From positions 1,674,001 to 1,738,000 of the forward strand of contig JAJEKV010000035.1 of assembly GCA_021234155.1 (NCBI GenBank): 64,000 nucleotides of DNA. The letters run 5' to 3'. The DNA is from Isoetes taiwanensis (lineage: Eukaryota; Streptophyta; Lycopodiopsida; Isoetales; Isoetaceae). Under the pieces are notes generated by a model. The model saw only the letters and a list, made by a program, of their open reading frames with translations. It was not told the DNA's origin and made no database searches. Positions 1 to 10,007 of the stretch are shown piece by piece (the stretch's first letter is position 1; each line of letters opens with the position of its first letter). A program made the translations under genes and the position numbers.

Positions 1-386
1 AGTACAAGAAAATCGGTGTTGTGCTCTCCGGGTCTGCGCTTGATTCAAAGCATTTAACACTACATGTCGAGGACTGCCGAGGAAAAGAGTAAGTTCTATC
101 ACACCAAAAAATTAGCGGTTTCAAATTATTCTCACTCTTCCATGAGCAAGGCTAAGGGCACCGAAAAAAGCGGCGCCTTTTAAATTCGAGAACCTTGGGT
201 GGAAGGATGGAAGGGATGAAGGAGGCCGGAACCCTAACATCCGGGGAGCTTGGTATGGAGATTTCGAGTCGGGGGAAAAACTGCTCAATCTGGGGGAGCT
301 TCACTTCTCTTGTCTTTGAAGACTCTACAACACTCTGTGGGGAATGAAGTTGTGGTTCATACACAAAAAGTTCACCAAAAACAAAG
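1..386. other. Left flank without a recognisable gene
   Basis: I see no coding similarity, repeat or structural RNA here. Short open frames exist on both strands but none looks like protein. The segment lies directly upstream of the ParB/Srx-like pseudogene and may hold its former promoter or 5' exons, but no promoter motif stands out. Confidence 0.3.
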
Positions 387-986
387 ATGGGGATGATGAC
401 ACCACGAGAGGAATCAGATGACGAAGGAGACGAAGATATGGTCGAGTCTCCAAACCTCGATCCAGATGATCAGATCAGGATTTCACAGAGAGGGGCACAG
501 AAAATGGAGCGTCTAACTCAGTATTATCCGTTGGGAATATCACACAAGCTGCTTCTTTGGACATTAGGCGGTGAAAGGTTTGCACGGAGATGCCGTCTTG
601 TTCAACCACAGGGAATTTAATCCAGCACACATGCTGGAGATTCTGAACCTGATGGTGCGACATCCTGTTGCAGATCCAATGCCTGCGGATGTCATACCTT
701 TTAGCAGATCGACAGGTGAGTTGTTCAGCTGGAAGTCTGAGGAAGATCTGAAGGGAAAAGACGTCCGGTTCTGGGTTGTAGACGGTCAGCATTCAGTGAG
801 GGCGGCTCAAGTATTGCAGACGGAGAAGGAGGTGCCGCAAAGGATCAAGGATAGATATGCCAAGCGAGAGTGCAGAGTTCTTTACGGAGACGCCAAAGAA
901 ACCGGCGGCCAGCATTAGCCCTTTGCCCGAACACAATAGCAGCGAGTGCCAGCTACGTAAGGTAAATAACTCTCTGAATCTTTCCA

Positions 987-1362
987 TTCTCGACTCGCGA
1001 GTCGAGAAAGCCCTGCCATCCTAACATTTGCCGATTATCACTGGGGTTTCTCGACTCGCGAGTCGAGAAAGCCAGGGTAACACAGAAAATCAAAGGATGC
1101 AGAGCTTTCTCGACTCGCGAGTCGAGAAAACCCTTAGCCAGTAAAAGAAAATTAGACATTCAAGGGACTTTTCGACTGCGAAGTCGAAAGCCCGCCATCC
1201 TAACATTTGCCGATTATCTGGGGTTTCGACTCGCGAGTCGAAAGCCGAGGGTAACACCTAAAAATCAAAGGATCGCGAGCTTTCGACTCGCGAGTCGAAA
1301 ACCAAGAGAAGTAAAAGAAAATTAGACATTCAAGGGACTTTTCGACTGGGCGAGTCGAGAAA
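987..1362. repeat. Palindrome array A inside a predicted intron
   Basis: Seven palindromes with core TCGACTCGCGAGTCGA or a close variant start near 987, 1047, 1106, 1169, 1224, 1281 and 1339, about 55-63 bp apart. Perfect forms at 1047-1070 and 1106-1129 are 24 bp; shorter 20-bp forms lie at 1224-1243 and 1281-1300. The spacers between palindromes 1-3 recur in the same order between 4-6, so the array is a roughly 177-bp higher-order unit repeated twice. It lies within the predicted intron at about 962-1440 of the ParB/Srx-like gene. Confidence 0.9.
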
Positions 1363-3064
1363 AACCGAAGGCTACTATTCTTGTTTATTAGGGTGTTTGT
1401 AGATACTTTCATGCTCGACATTGGTACATTGTGCGAATGCAGCCCTTATCGACCAGATCATACACGCTAGGCAAATTGGAAAGCATTGGGTTGTCCCTCG
1501 CGCCCTAAAGGAAACGGGGCTCCCTCGGATAAGTGGAAGACCTTTGAGAAACTATGCGAGATATGTTTGGCTGGAGGGACGAGGAAGATGACGAGGGAGA
1601 GGAAGAAGATGAGAAGAAGAAGAGAACACCAAGGAAAGGCGGGGAGTCTCTCTCGGACCAATATGACCTCATTCTTAGCACCGAGGCGGCCCTGGGAGAA
1701 ATGGACCGACATATGGGCTCAATGGACAAGAGGCAAGGCGAAGGACAGCAATGGAGAATTTCCAAGCGGCCGGACCCCCAAGTTGTTTGACAAGCGGTTC
1801 ATGAAGAGGATCTGAGGGCCTCACGGACAAAGAAACGCTTGACCTACAAGGCAAAATCTTGGAGGAACAATCCTGCTAAGGAAGACCGGGGAGTTCTAAA
1901 ATGCGGGGCCGCAAAGGATTATGCCCACAGTCCTAAAGCGGCAAATATAGCGTTAGAAAGAAGGCATCACGGAGTTACGCAGCGTTGCATCTAATGAATA
2001 CCATGATTTTGATTATTACAAGGAAAAGGCTGCCCTTGATGAGGAAGACATGAAGGAATTGAACCGTCTATGTCAACCCTACATCAACACCAAGCTGAAG
2101 CGTAGCGTCAAAACCCTTCCTTTCCCTCGAGCGTGCTATGGCAATTCCGAAAAGGAAGCTTGGATTCGGGTGGTCCCATTTAAAGGCGGGACGATAGCTC
2201 CCCCATTTACGGTTACTTTGGGACACAAGGGATTTGGTGGTCCAGGCGGCTTTTGGACCCGTGGCACTATTTGCCATCAATATGATCGAAGACCCCACCC
2301 TTTTTATGACAAAGCCGACATAGAGCAGTGGTACAAGGCGTGTCGGACATGACCGACCTGGATACTTTCGGTTTCCTTGTCTTTTGCATGCCGGGCAATC
2401 AAACAACTAACTGTCTCCCAATGAAGCGGTGATATTAACTTCACCAACAAGATCATGCACTCCATATCTGAACTTGATCATGAGTGCGGACTTGGCTTGC
2501 CGAAGGCACCAAGCTTTGCCAACATAGTTTTGGTTTTGATTTCAAGATCGGTGATTCGACTGGATAAGTGGTGGTCTAGCGAGCATCATTATCTCGACAA
2601 GTTCATGATCTCTCAAGAGCAAATGGAACCACGGAAGGGGGCAGATTTATGGAGGATGTTCCATCGATGGACAAGGTCAGCAAAGATGGTGCGATGGGTC
2701 CTATACATAGAATTCCTATCCGGCCAAGAGTTATCAAGTACTTCATAACCGGCTTGGTGAGGAAGATCAAATTGTATGCGAAAGTGGTACATGAATGGCC
2801 TGTTCTCTCAGGGGGCTATCTTTGTTTGGAATGAAACCTATATCCGTGGTTGGAAATAAGGACATGGTTGAAACCATTCGGTCATACCTGGATCTGCTTC
2901 ATGAGCATTTCAAGGGGAGGAAGACAAATGGAAGCGATAAAGACGGCGAGGGCCGAGGGAGACAAAGGGACGAGAGCGAGAATGTCGAAGGTTTGGACCG
3001 AATCTTTGCCGAACACATTCTTGAAAAACCGAGATTGAGGTGAGTTTACTTTGCTCTATCGGTG

Positions 3065-3139
3065 TTTTCGACTTCGCGAGTCGAGCTTCGTTTCCTTTCA
3101 ATACCTTTTTCTTTTCATTCTCGACTCGCGAGTCGAGAA
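3065..3139. repeat. Two palindromes in the second predicted intron
   Basis: One imperfect copy (about 3065-3085, with an extra T in the centre) and one perfect 22-bp copy (3118-3139) of the TCGACTCGCGAGTCGA family lie between the donor near 3039/3040 and the acceptor near 3172. Splicing this interval joins two coding blocks in frame, so the palindromes are intronic. Confidence 0.85.
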
Positions 3140-4112
3140 AACTCGTTCCTTTCGCCGGATGTCATCATTTCAGGGAATTCCAGCTCAACGACTCGGATCA
3201 TTGTCATTGGGCGGCGGTTCACGTCGCGAGGAGGAGAATGAAAAGGACAAAAGACAATCGAGCAAGACCTTGCGCTCCACGGCCTTTAAAGAACACGAAA
3301 AGATAATGATCCGCATTTGGATCGATGAACGGAAATATGGTGAGCCAAACTCCAAGCGGGATCGGTGGTCCCACCAAGCTTGTAATATTTGGCGTCAATG
3401 GAGTATTAGCTGCAGTATACCCACGACAAAGGCGTCCCCGAGATTAACACCTGAGATCCCAATCAAAAGCGAGCATAAAATAGTGTATCCGAGGCCTAGA
3501 GCTAAGGAAATTATTGAATGGTGCCTGGAGCGGGGGGGAAGTGGGCATATGGTCTTGTATGGCAAAAGAAAAATATTGTCAATGTTCTTGGTGTTCGGCA
3601 TTTCAGTTTTGAAGTTCAAGTTCGTTTTGGGGAAGCGAAAGGGTCGAGCATGTGAAGGACCTCGATCCAGCCATCACAAAGGGAAGCCTATAATGGTGAA
3701 AAGGCTGGGCCGGGGTTTATGAGCAATTCGGGACTATGGCAAACACAACAGCTGATCATAGATGACTCGCCTACAAGTGCTATCATAGCAGCGCCAAAAT
3801 ACAATCATTGCTAAGCCATATCGACCTGAAGAATATGAGACGGATAGGTGGTTGTCCTTCGGACTCTGTCCTGTCTTGGCGGAATCCCTCTTTGCCATTC
3901 TTGTCGCCGATGTGCTTACGAACTACCCGAGCCTCACGGAACCCGATCCAGAGAGCAAGCCGATCATGAAAGCTATGGACGACAAATACTTTGGTGAACA
4001 AGAAGAGTGAACCCTGCTTTCAGATAGTAAAATTGTGTGAATATTGTAATCGAACGTGAACACATGTATTGACCATTTTGTAATGAATATACTTGTATAT
4101 TGAGTTTTCGAT

Positions 4113-4401
4113 GCCTTTCTCGACTCACGAGTCGAGAAAGGCATGCTTGTCCTGTTGATGAAACCATTTGTATGTTTGATTGTGTCACTGGATGCAGCCA
4201 CAATCTATTAGGATAATGCTTGTACATTGGGTTTCCTGGGCCTTTCTCGACTCGCGAGTCGAGAAAGGCATGCCGGTTGTCTCGTTGGACGAAAAGCATT
4301 TGTATGCTTCAGGTGTGTGATTGGATGCAACCATATTCTAATGAGAATGGTTGTACTTTGACTTTTTACGGGCCTTTCTCGATTTCGCTGAGTCGAGAAA
4401 G
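4113..4401. repeat. Palindrome array C, three units of about 130 bp
   Basis: Palindromes extended to 30 bp by flanking GCC/GGC lie at 4113-4142 (one central mismatch), 4240-4269 (perfect) and 4372-4401 (degenerate centre). The intervening sequence also repeats: each unit has an ATTTGTATG-like string followed by a TGGATGCA string, so this is a tandem array of about 127-132 bp units. It follows the last open block of the ParB/Srx-like pseudogene. Confidence 0.85.
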
Positions 4402-4484
4402 ACACTACTCCCCGTCATTGGATGCGGTTGTATGGAATGAATGTTCTCCGTTGTAATTTGATTTCAGCGTTCTTTTCTTCGTTT

Positions 4485-4960
4485 TGACTAATGGCAACCG
4501 TAATTGTTGATCATACTCTCCTCGCTCCAGGTGGTTCGAGCACGAGATCCGACACCGGCCACAGATCCCGCTCGGGCATCGCGAGAGGCCGCTCCGGTGA
4601 CGAGATCCGCTCAAGGCGGAAGAAATACCGTTACGGCCGCACGGATCCGGTCCACGCTACACTCTTGCGGCCTTTGGAACAAGGTTGCTCCACGAATTGA
4701 GAGGTTGCTTTCGCTACACCACGGGGATAAAAAACGGCGAAGAACAAAGAGATAGTCCAGCAAGCTCAAAGCATCTTGCAAGCATTGCATAACATCCACG
4801 GAGGGTGGGGAAGGAGCATATTCGATGAAAGGCTGCGGGGGCCCGAGTGGAGAAGTCGGGTGGACGAGGCCCCGGTAGCTCGAGAGGCACCTCCCGTGAG
4901 GCATTCCACACTCTTGAGGTTGCCCCAAGGCTTCTGGGCGGCATGAAGAAGCGCCACAAG
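4485..4960 (+). pseudogene. Degenerate coding remnant downstream of array C
   Basis: GC-rich sequence with protein-like blocks in shifting frames: an Arg-rich stretch after a possible acceptor near 4530, then a block reading IVQQAQSILQALHNIHGGWG in another frame, followed by RLRGPEWRSRVDEAPV and HSTLLRLPQGFWAA. I do not recognise the family. Base composition matches the ParB/Srx-like pseudogene just upstream, so it may be the 3' end of the same gene, with array C sitting in its last intron. Several frameshifts make a functional product unlikely. Confidence 0.35.
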
Positions 4961-5074
4961 TTAATCCCCTAAGGTGGACCACCTACCAAGATGATGTAAC
5001 TGTAGTGACAGCAAGACCGCCATGGTCTCTGCGTCCCATGTAAAATACATTGTATCTGTTCAATTTATTAATAA

Positions 5075-5320
5075 AAATTCTTTTTCAACTAGATCTTTGG
5101 TTTCAAACTTTAATGAATTTCCTTTGTTTCAGTTGCATTGTTTTTGTTCTCGACTCGCGAACCTGGGAAAACTGCAGCAAAGCTCGGATTCAGAGTTTTA
5201 TTCAAAAATTCGAATTTAGGATAGTTTTCGGGTCGGGGTGCTACTTTTTATGTAAATTAACCGGGTTCCGAAAAAAAATGGGAATGGAATGAGTCCCACT
5301 TTAATTAAATACGACTTTAT
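5075..5320 (+). repeat. Dispersed repeat R1, copy 1
   Basis: This segment of about 245 bp matches 51432-51672 in reverse orientation along its length. Shared landmarks are ATTCTTTTTCAA, a TGCATTGTT run, GGGTCGGGGTGCT and the end GAGTCCCACTTTAATTAAAT. The end motif recurs near 58840-58866. It encodes no recognised product. It could be a SINE, a MITE end or a solo-LTR part; I see no clear terminal repeat or target duplication. Confidence 0.7.
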
Positions 5321-6200
5321 AATGAAAAAATGATACTACAGAAGTTAGTTGCAGCTGCATTAATTACAGGCTGCCACATAATACTGGAATGAGATATACT
5401 GGAGCTCTTCTCTTATTGGACAGTTTAAAAAGCTGACATGGCATTTTAAGCATCCCTTAATAGGACAAAATGTGATCTCATTTTTCCTCTAATGAATGGT
5501 GTCGTTCTCTACCGACGATCACCAACACAAATGGTAACAACTCCTTTTCCAATGGAAATTCTTGTCGATCAATGGTCTGTCGAGCACCGTGGTCGCCAAA
5601 TTGTTAGAGCCTAAACTCTAACCTTGCAAGAAGGATGGAAAACCAATACTCCAAGCTTCAATTTACCAAATCTATGCAATGCACAACATCATCTCCATAG
5701 CTAGATCAAGCAAAATACTCTCTCTTAATACACCGTCTCTCTGTTCTTCTCTCTCTGCTCAGATAACACAGTGATGTTAATGCTTCCACAAGGCATACGT
5801 GCAAATATCCTGCACGCGTGCATGTGCGTATATCACTCCATATACAATATACGATCTCCTATACCACCTCAATAATGGTGAGTGTGGTGAGTGTGGTGAG
5901 TGGTGAGGAGTGTGGTGAGTGGTGACGAGTGTGGTGAGTGGTGACCACCCCAACAGAAGGTCTTGCAAATTTTTAGAAACACTAGAGTTGTTCATCTTCC
6001 ATAAATTTATAGACAGGTATTGCATGGTTTAAACTAATTTATTTGGAATGGGTTTGACACATTTTAGTGGGCATAGACTTGATTGAAGCTCTATTGGCTT
6101 TTGAAACAGAAGCTTGTTCGCTATTGGACAAGGCTGTAAAATGTTAAGTGCTCTTACGTTAAGTGATTGCTACTTCCTAACTTATGAAAGCTTAGTGGTT
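5321..6200. other. No gene; GTGAGTGTG minisatellite at 5878-5946
   Basis: No coding evidence. A short minisatellite built of GTGAGTGTG and GTGGTGAGTGGTGA variants lies at 5878-5946. A TGTTAGAGCCTAAACTC string near 5603 resembles the start of some plant LTRs, but no matching partner was found. Confidence 0.4.
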
Positions 6201-6229
6201 GCATATGGATGCAAGGAGCTATCTTTGAG

Positions 6230-6380
6230 GAATGGTCCATTCTGTATTACAATGTTCAGACCTTTATTGTTGCTTTATCAGGAAAAGTGACTGCACTAGT
6301 TGGTAGTACCAGATGTGGAATGTCTACTGTGATCGGTTTCTTAGAACAGTTTTATGATCCTCTTGAATGCGAGGTTTTTA
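6230..6380 (+). pseudogene. ABCB (MDR-type) transporter exon fragment
   Basis: Seen: the translation contains SGKVTALVGSTRCGMSTVI followed by FLEQFYDPLECEV. This is the start of a B-type ABC transporter nucleotide-binding domain: Walker A (normally GxxGxGKST), then the typical LxxFYDP segment. The invariant Walker A lysine is methionine and a glycine is arginine, so ATP binding would be lost. Only this exon-sized piece is present, with no transmembrane domain, Q-loop or signature motif nearby. Most likely a stray gene fragment, possibly carried by a transposon such as the Helitron-like element ending at 10007. Confidence 0.7.
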
Positions 6381-6965
6381 TATTTGTGTATGTTTCTTAC
6401 TTCTAATTTTTATTCTTTTATTCATTTGTAGATTCGAGCATTTGTTGATTATCGAGTTTTAATATCTAGCACAACATATTGCAAGTGCTATCACCATAAG
6501 CTTTGCTATAGGCCTTATAACATGTTGGAGATTGGCTTTAATTATAGTAGCCACACAGCCTTTGATTATTGCTTGTTATTGCTTGGTTCTATGCTTGGAT
6601 CATGTTTTTGTATATGCATTTTCAGATTTCTACCATTTCTCATGTGGAAAAGCTTATCCAAACTTTGATGTTGTGAAATTCTAGTACAACTCGCTTAGGT
6701 ATTGACCTTGCTTAAGCATAGCAAGCTCCACGTGCACCAAACAAACCGTGGGAACACTGACTTTGCTCTGAAGAGAAAAATATCATCAACATTGTTGTTG
6801 CAAGATTTCGACGTGTTCAAATCCAAGAACGTGTTCTTGTCCTAATGATTACACAAAATATACTCATAGTTGTTTGCAATGGAAAGAAATTGTTTTCTTG
6901 ATATTATTGTGCTTCTTAGTAATTAATATTTAGGCCCATAAAGTTTACCTATGTTTGCTTTAGTT

Positions 6966-7436
6966 AGGGCCCGAAGGGCCCAAATTTTTTTAATATAACA
7001 ACTAACACACAACTACCATATTAACATTATTAACACAAACCATTGCATCCAACGCATTTAAATTAAAATCCCCCTGAAACCCCCTTTGGTTTGGGTGTTA
7101 CGTAGGGCAACGAGAGCCCCTAAAAATTTATAATACACATACAAAATTAACACTATTAAGTACATTCTCTCAAACCTTATAGTATTTTGCAGAACCTCAA
7201 TATACAGTATACAAAAACTTGTACAGGCATACCCCACAAACAAGGATCGCTATGTATGGTCCAAATTGAGGAATAAAGGGCAAATATGCCCATCCGATAG
7301 CTCTCGGTGCCCAAAGTAACCCCCCGTGTGAATATGCACCCAAACCAAAGGGGGTTTCAGGGGGATTTTAATTTAAATGCATTGGATGCAATAGTTTGTG
7401 TTAATAATGTTAATGGTAGTTCTCTGTTAGTTGTAT
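6966..7436 (-). mobile_element. Long-inverted-repeat element LIR1, copy 1
   Basis: Inverted arms of roughly 110-120 bp (about 6999-7100 and 7318-7436) share AACCCCCTTTGGTTTGGGTG, TAAATTAAAATCCCCCTG and TTAACATTATTAACACAAAC. The interior has no ORF but matches copies 2 and 3, including a string about a westward GATCGCTATGTATGG motif. Just outside the left arm is a GC hairpin (GGGCCC-GAA-GGGCCC, 6967-6981) plus a T-run; the other copies carry an equivalent hairpin on the corresponding side. Relative to copies 2 and 3 this copy is inverted. It is probably non-autonomous; the superfamily is not determined. Confidence 0.75.
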
Positions 7437-9979
7437 GTGAAGTGTTTGTAAGCTCATTGAAGAGTATTCCGTCCTTAAATCATGATATAGCACTGTTGGA
7501 GCAAACCATGGCCGTTATACTGCCCTACCTTCTTTCTTTCTAATCTGTCAGAATTGAAGGTAGCAGAACGGGTTGGTTGACATCTCTCTATAGCTGCAGC
7601 AATTTGGATATCAATGTCTGCACACCCGGGATGGAAGCAGCATATGTATGGTTACAAAACCACCATAAACCCTTAATATCAACCTGTTTATGTGGAAGGT
7701 CAGCCTGTCTATGTTGAGATTTTTCATGTTCTGGCACGAATTACCTGGGGTATGTAACAACTCCCTGCAAGTTTTCTACTTCTTTCTGACATCTGATTTG
7801 TAGGGATGTGAGTTCTGGAGCTATGCTTCAAGCTAAGTGCCCCATGCGAATTTTGATGAGCATTGATTTGTTTTCATGTTATATCCCCAAGCTGAGGTTT
7901 TGTTTTAGCCATGTCTATGTTAAAACTTTTAAACTATGGACTGCTACATCAAGCTATTATCTTGGTATTTTGTTTTTTAAAAGTGTATTTCTCAAACAAA
8001 CAAAGCACTTTTGTCTTCCAGAAGCTATTATTTTTAATAAGCAGGGACAATGCAAGGATCGTCAAGTTTAGATTTGAGTTTTGTTTGCCCTAAATCTGCT
8101 AGAATCAGATGAGTTATCTACATGTATTGTTATCTGCTAAATGCTTTAGGTCTTCATTTACTTATCTGGGGGCATATAGTTCGATAGGATGATCAAGGCA
8201 CAACAGCTCTAGTGGTTTTGACATTCTGGCGTTTGGAGTTTGGAGATATAAATAATGATTTTTTCTTCTCGCGCCCAGTTTTGTGCCCTTTTGTTTGAGG
8301 TTCTTTATAGTGATTATCAAAGATGCTGACATGGATTGATACCACAAGATTGATGAGGAAATGCAACATAGGAGAAGAGGATGGATTTATGATATTCACA
8401 TGGCATTCTAATATGAGAATCTTGCAGCTTAATGACCAGAACTTGGTAGATACCATTCTGACAGGTGAGCAAATTGTCTTAGCAATTTGGTCCTCAATTA
8501 CAATAAATTTATTTGTGTACTCTACTTGAGTGACAACAATTTATCTGGTAGCATTATAGATTGTTTTTAAATAGCCCCACTCTTGCAGTCTTAGAAATTA
8601 GCAGATGCTACTCCCTCAGAATTTGCTAGCCTTTATGTATTCCAGAATTATATGCTCTTTATTGGGCTTTTAATTCAAGAGAGTGGCATTGTGGTTTTTA
8701 ATTATACTTGGAGTTTGCTCTTTTCTGTCCAATCAATCCCAAAGAGTCTCCGGCTTTGTATGTAAAGGATTTTCTATGTTGCCAATAATGTTGATGATAC
8801 ACAATTTACATTTGCTACAATTAGGATCCGCAGGTTATTCAAATAAAATCATTACCTATAATATGTGGGATAGGAGGAACATGTAGGTAGATATTCCATT
8901 TGTTGCAGCTATTTACATCAGAGAGTGTACGTAATCGTCGATGCAAATCGAAACCTAATGCTAAATGTATTTTGCTCTATATGGCTTCCTTTGAATTCTA
9001 ATAGTTACTGAATGTTTAGAAATTAGATTCTTCATTGTGCACAACATGGATGGAAAGCTTCAGAACATAATCATGTCAAAGAACAAAATGCCTACCAAAT
9101 AGTTGTAAAATTTTCATATTAGGTAGATGAAAAGATAGGGAATGAACCTAAACACCTAGCAATATATTCCAAATTTAATGATCACCAACAAAGAAATGAA
9201 TGCCTGCCTTTAAACACCTAGCAATATATTCCCAATTTAATGATCACTAATAAACAAATGAGGCAATACAACACAAGTAGTATATGCAAAAATAAAAAAG
9301 ACCATTAAATAATAATAATAATAATATTCTATATTTATGGACTTTAGGTAATTACATATCGGCATGCAATCAGAGCTCACCCTTCGCTTATATCAAAACT
9401 TGCAGCAATCATAACGATCTTATAAAATTTGTTGCAATATGTTGGTGAAAGATTTACGACATGATCCAAGTTAAACCATGTGGACAAAGTAACAACGTTG
9501 TTCACTAAAATGGAGATGTACTATCTATAAACAATCAGTCTACACGTCGCCCATCATCTTTCTCTCAAACACTAATGACTTTATCATCCATATGACTTTA
9601 CTTTTTTTTTTCTTTTTTTAAATAACCACTGTCAGTTCATTACATAGGTCCATACTACCATTGGTGCCATCTACAAATCCCTAGATCAAAAAATAACATA
9701 AGTCATTGTTATACTAGGGCAGCTCGACATCCTTCCTCATCATTCCCACCAACGAAATCGTACTTCGAGAACAACACATTGGATATACACGACTTCTTAT
9801 GATTGATATCTGACCACGCCAATAGTTGGAGTAGAAATGCCCAAATTGTTGTATATGAAATACATGTTGAGAGAATACAAAGTTTGTGCTCATTGTTGCT
9901 CCTACAATCTTCAAATGCATATTTGCATGCCGCAAATCTTATTTTAGTATAAAACAACCACTTTTCAAATTGTTACTAT
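7437..9979. other. No clear gene; exon-like fragments and a tandem repeat
   Basis: No gene can be supported. An in-frame stretch near 7680-7745 reads PVYVEGQPVYVEIFHVLARI, and 8330-8462 ends in a good donor (CAG|GTGAGC), so degenerate exons are possible but unidentified. At about 9149-9254 a block of roughly 62 bp containing ACACCTAGCAATATATTCC is duplicated in tandem. AT-rich throughout, with an (AAT)n run near 9308. Confidence 0.35.
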
Positions 9980-10007
9980 GCCTGGCAACGCCAGGCACCA
10001 TAACTAG
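9980..10007 (+). mobile_element. Helitron-like 3' terminus A
   Basis: A 7-bp-stem hairpin (GCCTGGC-AAC-GCCAGGC, 9980-9996) is followed after 7 nt by CTAG (10004-10007) and then T. This is the arrangement of a Helitron 3' end (subterminal hairpin, CTRR, insertion before T). Two more such ends in the window share the pattern. The 5' end and a RepHel gene were not found; if real, this closes a non-autonomous element lying to the left. Confidence 0.5.

Larger units (their letters stand above)
387..4010 (+). pseudogene. Degenerate multi-exon ParB/sulfiredoxin-like gene
   Basis: Seen: an ATG at 387 opens an acidic N-terminus. After a frameshift near 571 the frame reaches the motif VDGQHSVRAAQVL (about 780-820), which resembles the ParB/Srx nucleotide-binding fold (DGQHR). 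An AAG|GTAAAT donor lies at 961/962 and a GCAG acceptor near 1440. Further coding blocks follow at about 1550-1790, 2010-2350, 2650-2900 and 3300-3560. A second intron, roughly 3040-3172, is supported by the joined reading LREFQLNDSDHCHWAAVHV. Another stop (3304) and frameshifts follow, then a last open block ending FGEQEE-stop at 4008-4010. Known: ParB/Srx proteins occur in seedless plants, and in prokaryotes this fold is often fused to DNA methyltransferases. Inferred: the segment PRPRAKEIIEWCLERGGSG (about 3490-3545) could be a methyltransferase-like tail. Function unknown; at least three frame breaks make it a pseudogene or a very divergent copy. Confidence 0.5.

Noticed and set aside
152-364. 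Minus-strand ORF rich in Pro and Ser at the left edge
   Set aside because: It has no recognisable pattern and lies opposite the likely 5' region of the ParB/Srx-like gene.
987-1362. CRISPR-like array (palindromic repeat with regular spacers)
   Set aside because: The regular 58-bp spacing looks similar, but the spacers recur as a higher-order unit, the repeats vary in length, the array lies in a plant intron, and there are no cas genes.
5603-5640. TGTTAGAGCCTAAACTC as an LTR start
   Set aside because: No matching second LTR, CA end, primer-binding site or polypurine tract could be paired with it.
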